From contig JAIRVJ010000015.1 in NCBI GenBank assembly GCA_031253955.1, positions 1 through 34,767 on the forward strand: DNA of 34,767 nt. Direction: 5' to 3'. Positions 1 through 8,209 of the stretch are shown here, one piece after another (position 1 is the first letter of the stretch; each line of letters opens with the position of its first letter). The position numbers were made by a program, and so were the translations under genes. The DNA comes from Burkholderiaceae bacterium (lineage in GTDB: Bacteria; Pseudomonadota; Gammaproteobacteria; Burkholderiales; Burkholderiaceae_C). Below the pieces are notes generated by a model that made no database searches, was not told the DNA's origin, and saw only the letters and a list, made by a program, of their open reading frames with translations.

Positions 1-3000
1 GGTTGTTGCTGGCGTCGCGCAAGGTCGCCGTCACGCTCGAGGTGCTGGCGCCATCAGCCACCAGCGTGGCCGGATTGGCTGTCAGGGCCGATTTGTTGAT
101 GTCAACGGCGCCGGCCTGAAAGGTGATGTCCAGCGGGGAATTCTTCACCGCGATGCTGTTGATCGTGGCGGTCACATGCGCCGTGCCGGTCGTCATGCTG
201 CTGATCGTTACGGAGCAACTGCTGGCGCCTTGCGCAATGTCGCAAGACGGCGCGCTGAAGGTTCCCGGCGTGGGGCTGCCAAAGTTCACGGTCGTCGTGC
301 CCACGGATGTCGTTATCGCTCCGCTTACGTCTTTCAGCGTCACGGTCAGCGTCGCTTGGTCAACGGTGGGGCCGCCCGCAGTCACGGTCGTCTTGTTGGC
401 CGCCAGTTCGGACTGCCCCGGAAGATAAGGGTTAACAAACTGCCGCGTCTGCGGGCTGCACACATTCATGGCATTGCAGGTGGACACATCGGTGGCATGA
501 GTGGGTGGCGTGGGGGCATTAGCGCCTATATCCGTCCCATTCAGTGTGGCATTAATTTTGGGTGTTCCGGGCGCCGTGCTCGTCCAGGTCATGACGCAAG
601 TGCCCGACGCATCGGTCGTGCATACGCCGCCCGCGAATGTTCCGGAGCCTGTTCCCGTTAGCGTGCCGCCGCCCGCCTGAACGCTCACCGCAATGGCCGC
701 ATTCGGCTGAAGCGTTTTGGTTGCATCTTTCGCCGTCACGGTGACGGTATAGGAGTTTGGCGGAAGGGCGCTGCTCGTCGTGTAAGCCGGCCCAGGCCCA
801 TCAACCTTCAGCTCGGAATCTTCCGCTGTCGCGGCCGCGTATTTGTTGGTGAACAGACAGACAACGTCTCCGCCGGAGTTCAACGCCGTTCCCGGAATGG
901 TAATGGCATTATTCCCCGTCACCTGCACTATCGACGCTCCGGAGACAGAATCCATGCAACTTACGCTCACCGGTGTCCACTTACCCGGAGGAAGCGCTTG
1001 CGTTATGGTCACCGCCTGACCCCAGTTATTCACAGGGTGAAGCACGTCGCTGGCATAAGGGCTTTCATCAACCCGCACGTTCGGTGCCGTCGTGGTCAAA
1101 TTGGCTGATGAGGTTGAATTAATCGTACCAGTACTATTGGAGATATTGGTCATCGAATAACCAAATGTGCCTGTCCCACCCTGCGACACGACAGCCACAT
1201 GCACCATCGCCGTTGCCTGGACAGTTTGGTAGTCTTCAACCTCGCCATCCACTACCCAAGGCACATTGGCGCTGCTGCCTACTGCCTGTTGCCCAGCTCC
1301 TACCGCGGCTGTGGCGCTTTGCGCCGGCAAGTCCTTGGTCGTGCTGAAACGAAAGCGCGTGATAATGACAAGCGGCGCGCCGGTAGCAGCCCGCGAAGGG
1401 TAGTCAAAAATAATCTCTCCGCTACCGGCAGGATCCGAAAGATTGGCGTTTCGCGTTCCCACAGCATAACCCACACCCGTATTATCTGAAACATTCAGCC
1501 AGCCTTGTTTGCTGAGCGGCCCGTTCACTTTGGCTTTCAGCTTATAAGTTTTGCTATTCGCAAGCGCAACGCCTTGAAATGGTATCCACGCGCCGCCACG
1601 CTGGATAAAAATGCCGTCATCCGTCAGGTGCGCGTTGGTGTTCGGGTCCGCAACGCCGTCCGGGTAGTCTTTAAAGGTATCACCGAGCCACAAGTACTTG
1701 TTCGCAACTACATGAAACGGACCGCCTTGGGCCAGCAGCACTTTGAAACCGGAACTTACGCTCCCCGCCTGACTTGCCGCATCGCCGTAGCTGGCGGCCG
1801 CACTAAACCCGAAATCGGCATTGGCGACTTCGCGGTCGGTGGTCATCACCACTTTGCTGTAGCTTTGCGCGTTGGTAATGTCCCAAGCCGTCCCTGATGC
1901 GCTGGGACTGGCCGGGTCGCTTCCGGCAAAGCGCGTGCCGCGGCACGCTCCCGGGGTCGTAACCTCTTGAGTGTTGCCATTATCGTCCACACAGAACGAC
2001 GTTGTTATATTTTTGGTGTTTCGCGGCAAACCGGTGGTTGGATCGAGGTCGCCGACGCTGGCGCTCGCATATGTTTGCGCGGCGTTGATGCCGCCGATCT
2101 GCGGCTGCGTGACGCGGAGGTAATACGTCGCGCTGGGCGAATCTGTGATGAAGCTGTAGTTACCCGAACCGTCGGTTGTTTGCGTACCTTTATAGATGCT
2201 GTTGCCGTTACCGTCGTCTTTGAAAATATCGACTGTGATACCGGGCACACCGGCGCCTGTGCCGTCTCCGTTCGCGTCGTTACGCACCACCCCTTGAATC
2301 ACCGGCGCGACTTGACAAGCGGCCAGATCAAGAAAGCCTCGCGGCATCGTGAGGTTTCTCGTTGTCCCGTCGAGAGGGTTTAGCTCAATCAAGTTAACCG
2401 TGGCTCCGTTCGTAAAATAGAACTTCCCGTTTAGAAACGCCGATCCGTACATAACCCCGCCCATGCTGGGGGAAGCAGCTTTAATTGTTATTGCAACCTT
2501 GTTGTAGTACCAAACGTCCGTCTCTTGTTTACTCCGGACGATACGAATCAGCCGCTTATTGGTATTGGCATTCCCTACTATCATGTAAACATTGCCTTGG
2601 GCATCTATCGCCATGTCCGAAGACATGTATGCATCACCAGCAACTGTAATCATGTCAGCCTGAGTTCTTGGAAGTAGCCGACCGCTGATTTTTAGTGTTC
2701 CTGTCGACGGATCGTAAATTCCGATTCTGCCCGTGTTTCGGGAGTCAGGGACAGGATAGGTATTGTTGTATCCAAGATGGTCCCCTTCCCCTGAACTGAG
2801 ATAGAGTTCCCCGGTCATCTGGTTGAATTCGCCTCCGGACCAATAATTGGCAGCGTCTCCACCGGGTCGAGACGGGATATTTCCCCCTTGGTAGGCTACC
2901 ATGCCTCCTTGCTTGACATATTTAAAATTAAAAGTAGCAGCAACGTAATTCCAAGGCCACAGCCACATCTGTAAGCTGTCCGGTATCGCGCCATCGGCCG

Positions 3001-3526
3001 GAACCGGTCCCAATGCGGCTGTTGAGAACGAACTCGCACCCCAATTGTTGGTTGTGCCCGTTGCGTATGTTGGTGAAAATACTTGGGTATCCGTAACGCT
3101 GCTATTGCCGGTCGGCGCCGCTGTTTCCAGGTTGATTCGAAAAGCACCGACTGTTGTTGATCCAGCAGTTGATGCGTCTCCATCTGTCACCCCATACAGC
3201 GAATTACAATCGAACTGTACCCCGTTAGGGTAATTAACCCCCACCTTTATACCCATTTCTGTTTGCGCCGCCGCAAACCCCGCCGCACCCAAAGCCAGCG
3301 TGAAGGCCGCCGCCCGCAGCGGCTTGTTCAACGCACGGCGGTGGCTTCCAGGGAGAAGCCCTTGGCGATCTGCCGGATCCGTGACCGTGCCCCTCCTCCA
3401 CGGCAATACGGACAGAGCCAAAGCGGCCCGCACAAAGCGGCGCGCCCACGTGCTCACAGGGGAACGATGCTTTGGAGCTTGCGCGGCAAGCGGCTGCGCG
3501 ATGACGAATGGTATGAACGAGGTCAT
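1..3526 (-). CDS. giant secreted Ig-repeat/SdrD-B/GEVED surface protein, C-terminus beyond window
   Basis: I read this minus frame codon by codon and found no stop from 3526 to the left edge, so it is the N-terminal ~1,170 codons of a larger protein. After a hydrophobic export segment (LRAAAFTLALGAAGFAAA, about 3270-3325) comes a domain of unknown fold. At about 2050-2290 there is an SdrD-B-like domain (NDANGDGTGAGVPGITVDIF). At about 1220-1500 there is a GEVED region containing the hallmark GEVEDYQ. At 1-450 there are invasin-type Ig repeats (KSALTANPATLVADGASTSS). These families are extracellular, so a secreted or surface-anchored role such as adhesion is inferred. The start is uncertain: ATG 3526, GTG 3457 and TTG 3331 are all in frame, and TTG 3331 gives the most ordinary signal peptide. 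No strong ribosome-binding site precedes any of them. Confidence 0.85.
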   Translation of the reverse strand, partial: MTSFIPFVIAQPLAAQAPKHRSPVSTWARRFVRAALALSVLPWRRGTVTDPADRQGLLPGSHRRALNKPLRAAAFTLALGAAGFAAAQTEMGIKVGVNYPNGVQFDCNSLYGVTDGDASTAGSTTVGAFRINLETAAPTGNSSVTDTQVFSPTYATGTTNNWGASSFSTAALGPVPADGAIPDSLQMWLWPWNYVAATFNFKYVKQGGMVAYQGGNIPSRPGGDAANYWSGGEFNQMTGELYLSSGEGDHLGYNNTYPVPDSRNTGRIGIYDPSTGTLKISGRLLPRTQADMITVAGDAYMSSDMAIDAQGNVYMIVGNANTNKRLIRIVRSKQETDVWYYNKVAITIKAASPSMGGVMYGSAFLNGKFYFTNGATVNLIELNPLDGTTRNLTMPRGFLDLAACQVAPVIQGVVRNDANGDGTGAGVPGITVDIFKDDGNGNSIYKGTQTTDGSGNYSFITDSPSATYYLRVTQPQIGGINAAQTYASASVGDLDPTTGLPRNTKNITTSFCVDDNGNTQEVTTPGACRGTRFAGSDPASPSASGTAWDITNAQSYSKVVMTTDREVANADFGFSAAASYGDAASQAGSVSSGFKVLLAQGGPFHVVANKYLWLGDTFKDYPDGVADPNTNAHLTDDGIFIQRGGAWIPFQGVALANSKTYKLKAKVNGPLSKQGWLNVSDNTGVGYAVGTRNANLSDPAGSGEIIFDYPSRAATGAPLVIITRFRFSTTKDLPAQSATAAVGAGQQAVGSSANVPWVVDGEVEDYQTVQATAMVHVAVVSQGGTGTFGYSMTNISNSTGTINSTSSANLTTTAPNVRVDESPYASDVLHPVNNWGQAVTITQALPPGKWTPVSVSCMDSVSGASIVQVTGNNAITIPGTALNSGGDVVCLFTNKYAAATAEDSELKVDGPGPAYTTSSALPPNSYTVTVTAKDATKTLQPNAAIAVSVQAGGGTLTGTGSGTFAGGVCTTDASGTCVMTWTSTAPGTPKINATLNGTDIGANAPTPPTHATDVSTCNAMNVCSPQTRQFVNPYLPGQSELAANKTTVTAGGPTVDQATLTVTLKDVSGAITTSVGTTTVNFGSPTPGTFSAPSCDIAQGASSCSVTISSMTTGTAHVTATINSIAVKNSPLDITFQAGAVDINKSALTANPATLVADGASTSSVTATLRDASNN

Positions 3527-4308
3527 ATACGGCCCAACACTAAAATGCCACAGGTTTTGTATGGCACACTGACGCACAAAAATTAACGCAGCCACACAGA
3601 GGCAACCGCGCAGTTGAGCAGAATTTACCCCAATTTTTAATGCCGCCATGCGCCCAAGTACACACTTCAAGGTAAAATATGATATTTATATGTATAGTAT
3701 TGTAAACATGTGTTAAATATTTAACGGAATTGCTGAAGAAATGACTTGGCTTCCGGTATCGCTGGCAATGCTATGAATTTTGAAGATTTTGGGCGCCGGG
3801 CGCGCGCGGCTTGCACGGCAAGTCTGCGCGCCACGCAAGCCGCGGCGTATGCGCAAGGATGTTTCTTATTGGATCTGTTTTGGTCAAATATTGACATTTC
3901 TATTCGTAACAAGTCCAGCCTTGTAGGGACGAAAGATTTTCGCATCTATAACCGGCGGCTTTCTTTCTCTTGCTTTTGGGATAAAAATCTCATTAAATAT
4001 GTCAAAATCTCTCCAAACCCGGATTTTCCCAAGTGTCCGATTAGTAACATGCCTCAGGTTCGTCATTCCCGCGAAGTTCCCGCCTTCGCGGGAATGACGA
4101 AAAAACGAATGCAGGCAAGTCAAGTAGGTAGTTCCCAAATTTTTCGCCCCTACAAGGCGGCTTCTGCCACCCATAGAAGTGTCAGCACTTAAACCCCGAC
4201 CGCTCCTAATTAGGCCCAGGTGACAGGGCATTCATGGCGTTTCGCGGAAGGCGGTTCGCGCGGGGAAGGATTTTGGGCAGCCTGGGTCAGTGGCTGCCCC
4301 TACAGAGG
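3527..4308. other. long repeat-rich spacer, no convincing gene
   Basis: About 780 bases lie between the divergent 5' end of the giant surface gene and the 3' end of the glycosyltransferase. There is an AT-rich stretch at 3655-3725, possibly a decayed AT-rich element. Half copies of the GGGCGAAA palindrome lie at 3923-3943 and 4135-4156. A CGTCATTCCCGCG hairpin lies at 4061-4099. A GGGCAGCC/GGCTGCCC stem lies at 4275-4299. Open frames here (for example plus 3746-4192) run through these repeats and show no family resemblance, so I do not call them genes. Confidence 0.7.
4039..4099. repeat. CGTCATTCCCGCG hairpin repeat, long form
   Basis: An imperfect inverted repeat, CGTCATTCCCGCGAAG ... CTTCGCGGGAATGACG, is preceded by about 20 bases (GATTAGTAACATGCCTCAGG). 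The same flank-plus-hairpin unit recurs at 9370-9429 with few differences. The shared unit is therefore about 60 bases and longer than the hairpin alone. Confidence 0.85.
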
Positions 4309-5313
4309 TCAGGTTCGCGCGGCTTTTTCCTGCCCGGAAACCTCTGTGAAGTTCAACCGCGCCAGCCCGCCGCCGGTGCGCGAGGCGACCAGGTAGAGCG
4401 GGCGCTGTTTGACTTCGTCGTAGATGCGCGCCACGTATTCCGAGAGCAGGCCGATGGACATCAACTGCACGCCGGAGAGGAACATCATGCCGGTGACGAT
4501 GGTGGCGTAGCCCGGCACGTCGATGCCCAGCCAGAAGTACTGAATGACCACCCACAGGCCGTAGCCCAGCGACAGCAGCGACAGCAGCACGCCCAGCCCG
4601 CCGAGCAGGCGCAGCGGCGCGGCGGAAAAAGCCAGCAGCCCGGTGAGGCCCAGGCGCAGCGCGCCGGCTATGCCGTAGTGGCTGCGGCCCTCCAGACGGG
4701 GCAGCGGCTCGTAATCGAGCGCGACGGCGCGGAAGCCGACCCAGGCGTACAGCCCTTTCATGAAGCGGTGCCGCTCGGGCAGCGACTTGAGCGCCTGCAC
4801 CACGCGGCGGTCGAGCAGGCGAAAGTCGCCCGCGTGGCGCGGCACGCGCACCCGGTTGCCCCAGTTGACCAGTCCGTAAAAGCCGCCAGCCAGCCGCCGG
4901 TGCAGCGCGCCCTGGTCGGCGCGGGTGCGGCGCACGGTGTACACCACGTCGGCGCCCTCGCGCCAGTGGGTCAGCATGGCGGGCAGCAGCGCGGGGGGGT
5001 GCTGGCCGTCGGCGTCCATGAGCACGGCCACGTCGCCGCACGCGGCGTCCAGCCCGGCGGTGAGCGCCGCTTCTTTGCCGAAATTGCGCGACAGCGCGAT
5101 CAGCACGACCTGCGGATGGGCGGCGGCCAGCGCGCGCATGGTGTCCACGGTATCGTCGCGGCTGCCGTCATCGACCACGATCAACTCGACCGCGCAGGAA
5201 AGCGCGGCCAGCGCCGCCAGCACCTGCGGCACGACGCGCTCCAGGTTGCGCGCCTCGTTGTAGGCGGGCATGACGCAGGAGATGGATACGGGGCCGGTGC
5301 GGGGGGGGGTCAT
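4309..5313 (-). CDS. family 2 glycosyltransferase, GtrB/DPM1-like membrane protein
   Basis: Predicted inner-membrane glycosyltransferase that moves a sugar from a nucleotide donor to a polyprenyl phosphate carrier, as GtrB, ArnC and DPM1-like proteins do. The N-terminal GT-A domain shows VMPAYNEARNLE, VVDDGS for nucleotide binding, LSRNFGKEAALTAG and the metal-binding DADGQHPP. The C-terminal part has two hydrophobic segments (LLGGLGVLLSLLSLGYGLWV and ATIVTGMMFLSGVQLMSIGL) followed by SEYVARIYDEVKQRPLY, typical of this subfamily. The 334-residue length is usual. I chose ATG 5313 because the conserved fold begins just after it; ATG 5370 would add 19 residues unlike the family. A run of nine C (coding strand) sits in codons 2-5. 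The sugar is not predictable and no sugar-pathway neighbours are present. Confidence 0.9.
   Translation of the reverse strand: MTPPRTGPVSISCVMPAYNEARNLERVVPQVLAALAALSCAVELIVVDDGSRDDTVDTMRALAAAHPQVVLIALSRNFGKEAALTAGLDAACGDVAVLMDADGQHPPALLPAMLTHWREGADVVYTVRRTRADQGALHRRLAGGFYGLVNWGNRVRVPRHAGDFRLLDRRVVQALKSLPERHRFMKGLYAWVGFRAVALDYEPLPRLEGRSHYGIAGALRLGLTGLLAFSAAPLRLLGGLGVLLSLLSLGYGLWVVIQYFWLGIDVPGYATIVTGMMFLSGVQLMSIGLLSEYVARIYDEVKQRPLYLVASRTGGGLARLNFTEVSGQEKAART
5301..5309. repeat. homopolymeric G9/C9 tract at glycosyltransferase start
   Basis: Nine consecutive G on plus, C on the coding strand, lie at codons 2-5 of the glycosyltransferase (M-T-P-P-R). Tracts of this length and position commonly mutate by slipped-strand mispairing. 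A change of one base would shift the whole frame. Confidence 0.8.
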
Positions 5314-5360
5314 GAGGGGCAATGATGGCACAACCAGCAAAAACCTCGTGCCAGGCCCTA

Positions 5361-5406
5361 TACAATGCAACGCTTCGGTTATGCACCAAGCACCGGGTCA
5401 AAGGAG
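5361..5406 (+). promoter_or_regulatory. possible -10 box and strong RBS of the toxin-antitoxin-like pair
   Basis: TACAAT at 5361-5366 resembles a sigma-70 -10 element, but no good -35 is visible. AAAGGAG at 5400-5406 is a strong Shine-Dalgarno sequence nine bases before ATG 5416, and it is the reason that ATG was chosen over 5365. Confidence 0.45.
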
Positions 5407-5415
5407 AATTCGGAC

Positions 5416-5658
5416 ATGGAAACCGCAACGGCAAGAAAAGTTGGCACGCGGCGCGTAGCTGGCGCGCGGTCTGCCGGTTCAATGGATCAACACCGCCGCC
5501 GCTCCATGACATGGGGGCAGCGCCAGGCGGAGCTTGGAATCGAAAATCTGAAAAGGCTCAGGGCCAATAAAAACAAAGAGGAAATTTTCGACTTGCTCGA
5601 AAGCGCCGGGATCGTCGAGCGTCCGGGCGTGCTTGCCAAGCCTTACCGCGCCGAATGA
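5416..5658 (+). CDS. small basic protein, putative antitoxin partner
   Basis: An 80-residue protein with no family I can name. The N-terminal 30 residues are rich in Arg, Ala and Ser and poorly structured. The C-terminal 50 look folded: MTWGQRQAELGIENLKRLRA forms a charged helix, then KEEIFDLLESAGIVERPG and the tail AKPYRAE. The TGA stop overlaps the ATG of the next gene (ATGA, 5655-5658), so the two are translationally coupled. A short protein ending in an 'LLESAGI...KPYR' motif directly upstream of the HGCD...WLG.GVYF family fits, from memory, the usual two-gene arrangement of that family. An antitoxin role is inferred from this arrangement only. ATG 5506 is an alternative start that would leave just the conserved part. 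Confidence 0.6.
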   Translation: METATARKVGTRRVAGARSAGSMDQHRRRSMTWGQRQAELGIENLKRLRANKNKEEIFDLLESAGIVERPGVLAKPYRAE

Positions 5659-6263
5659 ACGGCGCTTGTGCTGTTTACGAGTTTCAACCCGGCCTGATTC
5701 TGGGTTTTCACGGATGCGACCGAGAGGTTGGCTTGGCCGTGCTCAATGGCCGCGAGCAGCACCTGAAGCCGTCGGAAAAAGCTTTCGACTGGCTTGGCAG
5801 CGGCGTCTATTTTTGAGAAGGCGACTACACGCGCGCCTTGGAATGGGCGCAAGCCAAGGCATCAAGAGGAGATTTGCGCACGCCCTTCGTTTTGGGCGCC
5901 GTGATCGACCTGCGCCATTGCCTTGATCTGTTTGACCGGGCCGCCATCGAGGAGGTGCGGCAGGCGCACGAAACTCTGAAAGAGGGCCTGCGCGCTTACC
6001 GCAGCCCGATGCCGAAAAACACCGGCAAAGCGCCTGATTGGGCGGGGCGTATGCTGGACTGCGCGGTCATCAACTTTTTGCACTTGTCGCGCGCCAAACG
6101 AGCAGTCACGGAACCGGGGTGGGAGGAATACGATTCGGTCCGCGGGCCGTTTCTGGAAGGAAGTCCGATCTATCCGGGCGCGGGTTTCCGCAGCCATGCC
6201 CACATCCAGATTTGCGTGCGCAATCCCATGTGCATCAAGGGTTATTTCCGCCCATTGGTTTAG
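5655..6263 (+). pseudogene. toxin-like protein (HGCD...YFWE family) interrupted by in-frame TGA
   Basis: Reading from ATG 5655 gives 53 residues ending in WLGSGVYF, a TGA at 5814-5816, then 148 further residues in the same frame starting EGDYTRALEWAQAKA and ending at TAG 6261. The two halves form one recognisable protein of about 202 residues: GFHGCDREVGLAVL, LKPSEKAFDWLGSGVYF, FVLGAVIDLRHCL, YDSVRGPFLEGSPIYPGAGF and HIQICVRNPMCIKGYFRP. Relatives that I recall have YFWE at the break, so TGA most simply replaces a Trp codon (TGG to TGA). The His of HGCD and Tyr of VYF resemble an H-Y-type ADP-ribosyltransferase pocket, but that is inference. Expected state: an inactivated toxin with an intact partner upstream. 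TGA readthrough is an untested alternative. Confidence 0.7.
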
Positions 6264-6362
6264 GCCCAACCCCGCCTGCAACCCAAGCGAATCAAAATCA
6301 CGCCGCCGGCACAAGCGGCTGCAAGGCGAAAGCCGCCAAGTTGTCCACCTTGTGCTTGTGGG

Positions 6363-6917
6363 TCACGGCGCACCCCCGGCGCGGCGGCCGAACGGCATGG
6401 CGGCGGCGGGTGCGGGCGCGCCAAGGCGCTGCGCGAGGGCGGCCAGGCGTGAGCGCACGGCTTCGGGCAGCCAGCGTTGCAGATCGAGCATGGGCAGATC
6501 CAGCGCGTCGAGGGTGTTTTTGACGACCAGGCCCAGCTCGGTATCGCCTTCCATCGTCAGGCGGCGGTCGAAAAACAGCGTGTCCGGGTCTTGCCGGCGC
6601 TGCGCGAGCAAGAGAAAGTCGAGCGCGCTGGCGCCGATGGTCATGTCGATCGTCTGCGCTTCCCAGCGCCCCGGCACGAAGCGCCGGCCATTCCAGAGAA
6701 AGTCGAACTTCGATTGCGCGTCGCGCACATGGACGCGCAGCTTGCGCCCGCGCAGGATTTGCAGCACGTCGGGCGCCAGCTTCGGCGCGAGCGCGAAGTT
6801 AAGGGCCGCGGCCAGCAACGCGGAACCGGGATACGCGGGCAGCCGCCCAAGCAGGGCGCCTGCGAAGGGCGGGATGAGAAGGGAGGGCTGGGAATGTTTC
6901 ATGGTGCGTGTATCCAT
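6363..6917 (-). CDS. ubiT: UbiT, SCP2-domain factor for O2-independent ubiquinone synthesis
   Basis: A 184-residue protein with an SCP2 lipid-binding fold (LNFALAPKLAPDVLQILRGR, VHVRDAQSKFDF, then DPDTLFFDRRLTMEGDTELG and LVVKNTLDALDL). That last pattern, with the catalytic-site region lost, is characteristic of UbiT (YhbT). UbiT binds ubiquinone intermediates and works with UbiU and UbiV to make ubiquinone without oxygen. It is on the same strand as ubiV and ubiU but separated from ubiV by about 395 bases of repeats, which may interrupt cotranscription. ATG 6902 (MKHSQPSLL) is an equally plausible start. The last ~25 residues (Ala/Pro/Gly-rich) are unlike the conserved domain. Confidence 0.85.
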   Translation of the reverse strand: MDTRTMKHSQPSLLIPPFAGALLGRLPAYPGSALLAAALNFALAPKLAPDVLQILRGRKLRVHVRDAQSKFDFLWNGRRFVPGRWEAQTIDMTIGASALDFLLLAQRRQDPDTLFFDRRLTMEGDTELGLVVKNTLDALDLPMLDLQRWLPEAVRSRLAALAQRLGAPAPAAAMPFGRRAGGAP

Positions 6918-7030
6918 TGCAAGCGCTATTTCATTTTGCGTTCAAGAATACTTGGTCATTTCCGCAAAAGCGCATAGGCGCTCACTTAGAGAGGTTTTGA
7001 TTCTTTTCGCGCCGCTCGCCCTCATCCTGA

Positions 7031-7126
7031 CCCTCCCCCGCTCGCGAGGGAGGGGAACTGAACTCCTTCCCCCGCGTGCGGGGGAAGAGCCTGCCCCCCG
7101 CGAAGGCGTGGGGTGGGGGATGGGGC
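7031..7126. repeat. CCCTCCCCCGCNNGCGGGGGAAGG hairpin repeat
   Basis: CCCTCCCCCGCTCGCGAGGGAGGGG (7031-7055) and CCTTCCCCCGCG/CGGGGGAAG (about 7075-7087) are two GC-rich palindromes about 20 bases apart, followed by GTGGGGTGGGGGATGGGG. The arrangement recurs at 13296-13415, 21951-22067, 23660-23684 and 30793-30914. Confidence 0.8.
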
Positions 7127-7170
7127 CAGTAGCGCGTCCATGTCAACCACTCACCTGAAACGCCCTAAGT

Positions 7171-7266
7171 TAGCGCCTATGCGCGAAGGCGGGAATCCAA
7201 AGATGCTTGCTCGAACCAGCGTGCTTGTTCGGGCGCCGATGGATTCCCGCCTTCGCGGGAATGACG
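7171..7266. repeat. long CGTCATTCCCGCG-family hairpin (about 95 bases)
   Basis: Left arm GCGCCTATGCGCGAAGGCGGGAATCC and right arm GGATTCCCGCCTTCGCGGGAATGACG flank a loop of about 45 bases. The element at 22110-22205 has the same arms, spacing and flanks but a different loop. Confidence 0.85.
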
Positions 7267-7312
7267 ATTTCCGAGGTAGCTTCTTATCATATTGAATGAA
7301 TGCGAATTGGAA

Positions 7313-8209
7313 TTACACCGCCGCCACCCATTCCAGTCCGGGCCGACCATGCCAATAGCCGTTGCAGCCCTGGCCGGGCATGAGCGGCTCCAGCCGGGCG
7401 CGCGCTTCTTGCGGCGTAATTTCACCCTGGCGCGCGGCATGGAAGATGTCCACCACGTCTTTCATCCGGGCGGACTGCGGGCTGAGGCGGATCGCATGAA
7501 CGCCCAGAGCGCGCAGCGCGCCCAGTTGATCGGCCAGGTTGTACACGCGCGCCGATTGGGTCTGGATGCCGTTGAGCACCAGAAAATTTTCGCGCTCGCG
7601 CGTTTGGAGCAGCAGGCCATCCGGGTCGCCGATGCAGCGAAAGCCGCAGTCGTCCTTGGGCACGTTGTGGTGCCGCGCGGTAAAGCAGCGCGCCGAATAG
7701 GCCAGCGGCATGCGGCCATAGACGAACACCTCGGTTTCCATGCCCGGCGGACGTTGCGGCTGAATGGCCGACAAATCCTCGCGCCCCATTTCCAGCGGCA
7801 TGACCCAGCGGCGCGCGCCCAGGGCGGCGATCCAGCGCAGCGCCTCCACGTTGTACAGATTGAGCTGCGGCCCGGCCACGAAGGGGCGCTGGCTGGCGTG
7901 CAGACGGTTGACGGCCCCCATGTCGCCGGCTTCGACCGGATAGTCCGCCTGATCGGCGATGCGCTGCATGGCGCTCACGTCGGAACCCGATTCCAGCAGC
8001 ACCTGGGTGGATAGCGCCACTTCCTTGCCCGCGCCACGCAGGAGCGCGGCGATGTCGAGCCAATCGGCCAGCCGCAACTCGCGCCGGCGCGAGCACACGG
8101 TTTCGCCAAGGTAAACCATGTCCACCGGCGCGGCGGCCATTTCCTCGTAAAAGGAAAATACCGTTTCGCGCGGCCAGTAGTACTGCAAGGGGCCGAGAGA
8201 GATTTTCAT
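7313..8209 (-). CDS. ubiV: UbiV, [4Fe-4S] U32-family protein for O2-independent ubiquinone hydroxylation
   Basis: A 298-residue U32 peptidase-family protein starting MKISLGPLQYYWPRE, the UbiV (YhbV) signature. With UbiU it forms the complex that carries out ubiquinone ring hydroxylations without O2, using prephenate as oxygen donor. The four iron-sulfur cysteines fit the family pattern: C39 in GETVCSRRRE, then C-x12-C-x3-C in RCFTARHHNVPKDDCGFRC. ATG 8209 overlaps the ubiU stop (ATGA), so the two genes are translationally coupled. A longer reading frame to 8281 exists but the extra residues overlap ubiU and are not conserved. Confidence 0.95.
   Translation of the reverse strand: MKISLGPLQYYWPRETVFSFYEEMAAAPVDMVYLGETVCSRRRELRLADWLDIAALLRGAGKEVALSTQVLLESGSDVSAMQRIADQADYPVEAGDMGAVNRLHASQRPFVAGPQLNLYNVEALRWIAALGARRWVMPLEMGREDLSAIQPQRPPGMETEVFVYGRMPLAYSARCFTARHHNVPKDDCGFRCIGDPDGLLLQTRERENFLVLNGIQTQSARVYNLADQLGALRALGVHAIRLSPQSARMKDVVDIFHAARQGEITPQEARARLEPLMPGQGCNGYWHGRPGLEWVAAV

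Larger units (their letters stand above)
6918..7312. other. repeat-filled spacer between ubiT and ubiV
   Basis: This stretch holds no gene. It contains the G/C hairpin pair at 7031-7089, with trailing GTGGGGTGGGGGATGGGG to 7126, and the long CGTCATTCCCGCG-family hairpin at 7171-7266. The same two repeat families occur in the same order at 21951-22205, so the pair may travel together. Confidence 0.75.

Noticed and set aside
3746-4192. 148-residue plus-strand open frame
   Set aside because: It runs through a CGTCATTCCCGCG hairpin (peptide HSREVPAFAGMTKK is the usual translation of that repeat) and a GGGCGAAA palindrome; no RBS or family match.
4261-4301. GGGCAGCC/GGCTGCCC stem as a terminator of the glycosyltransferase
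   Set aside because: On the gene's strand the stem is followed by AAAAT instead of T residues.
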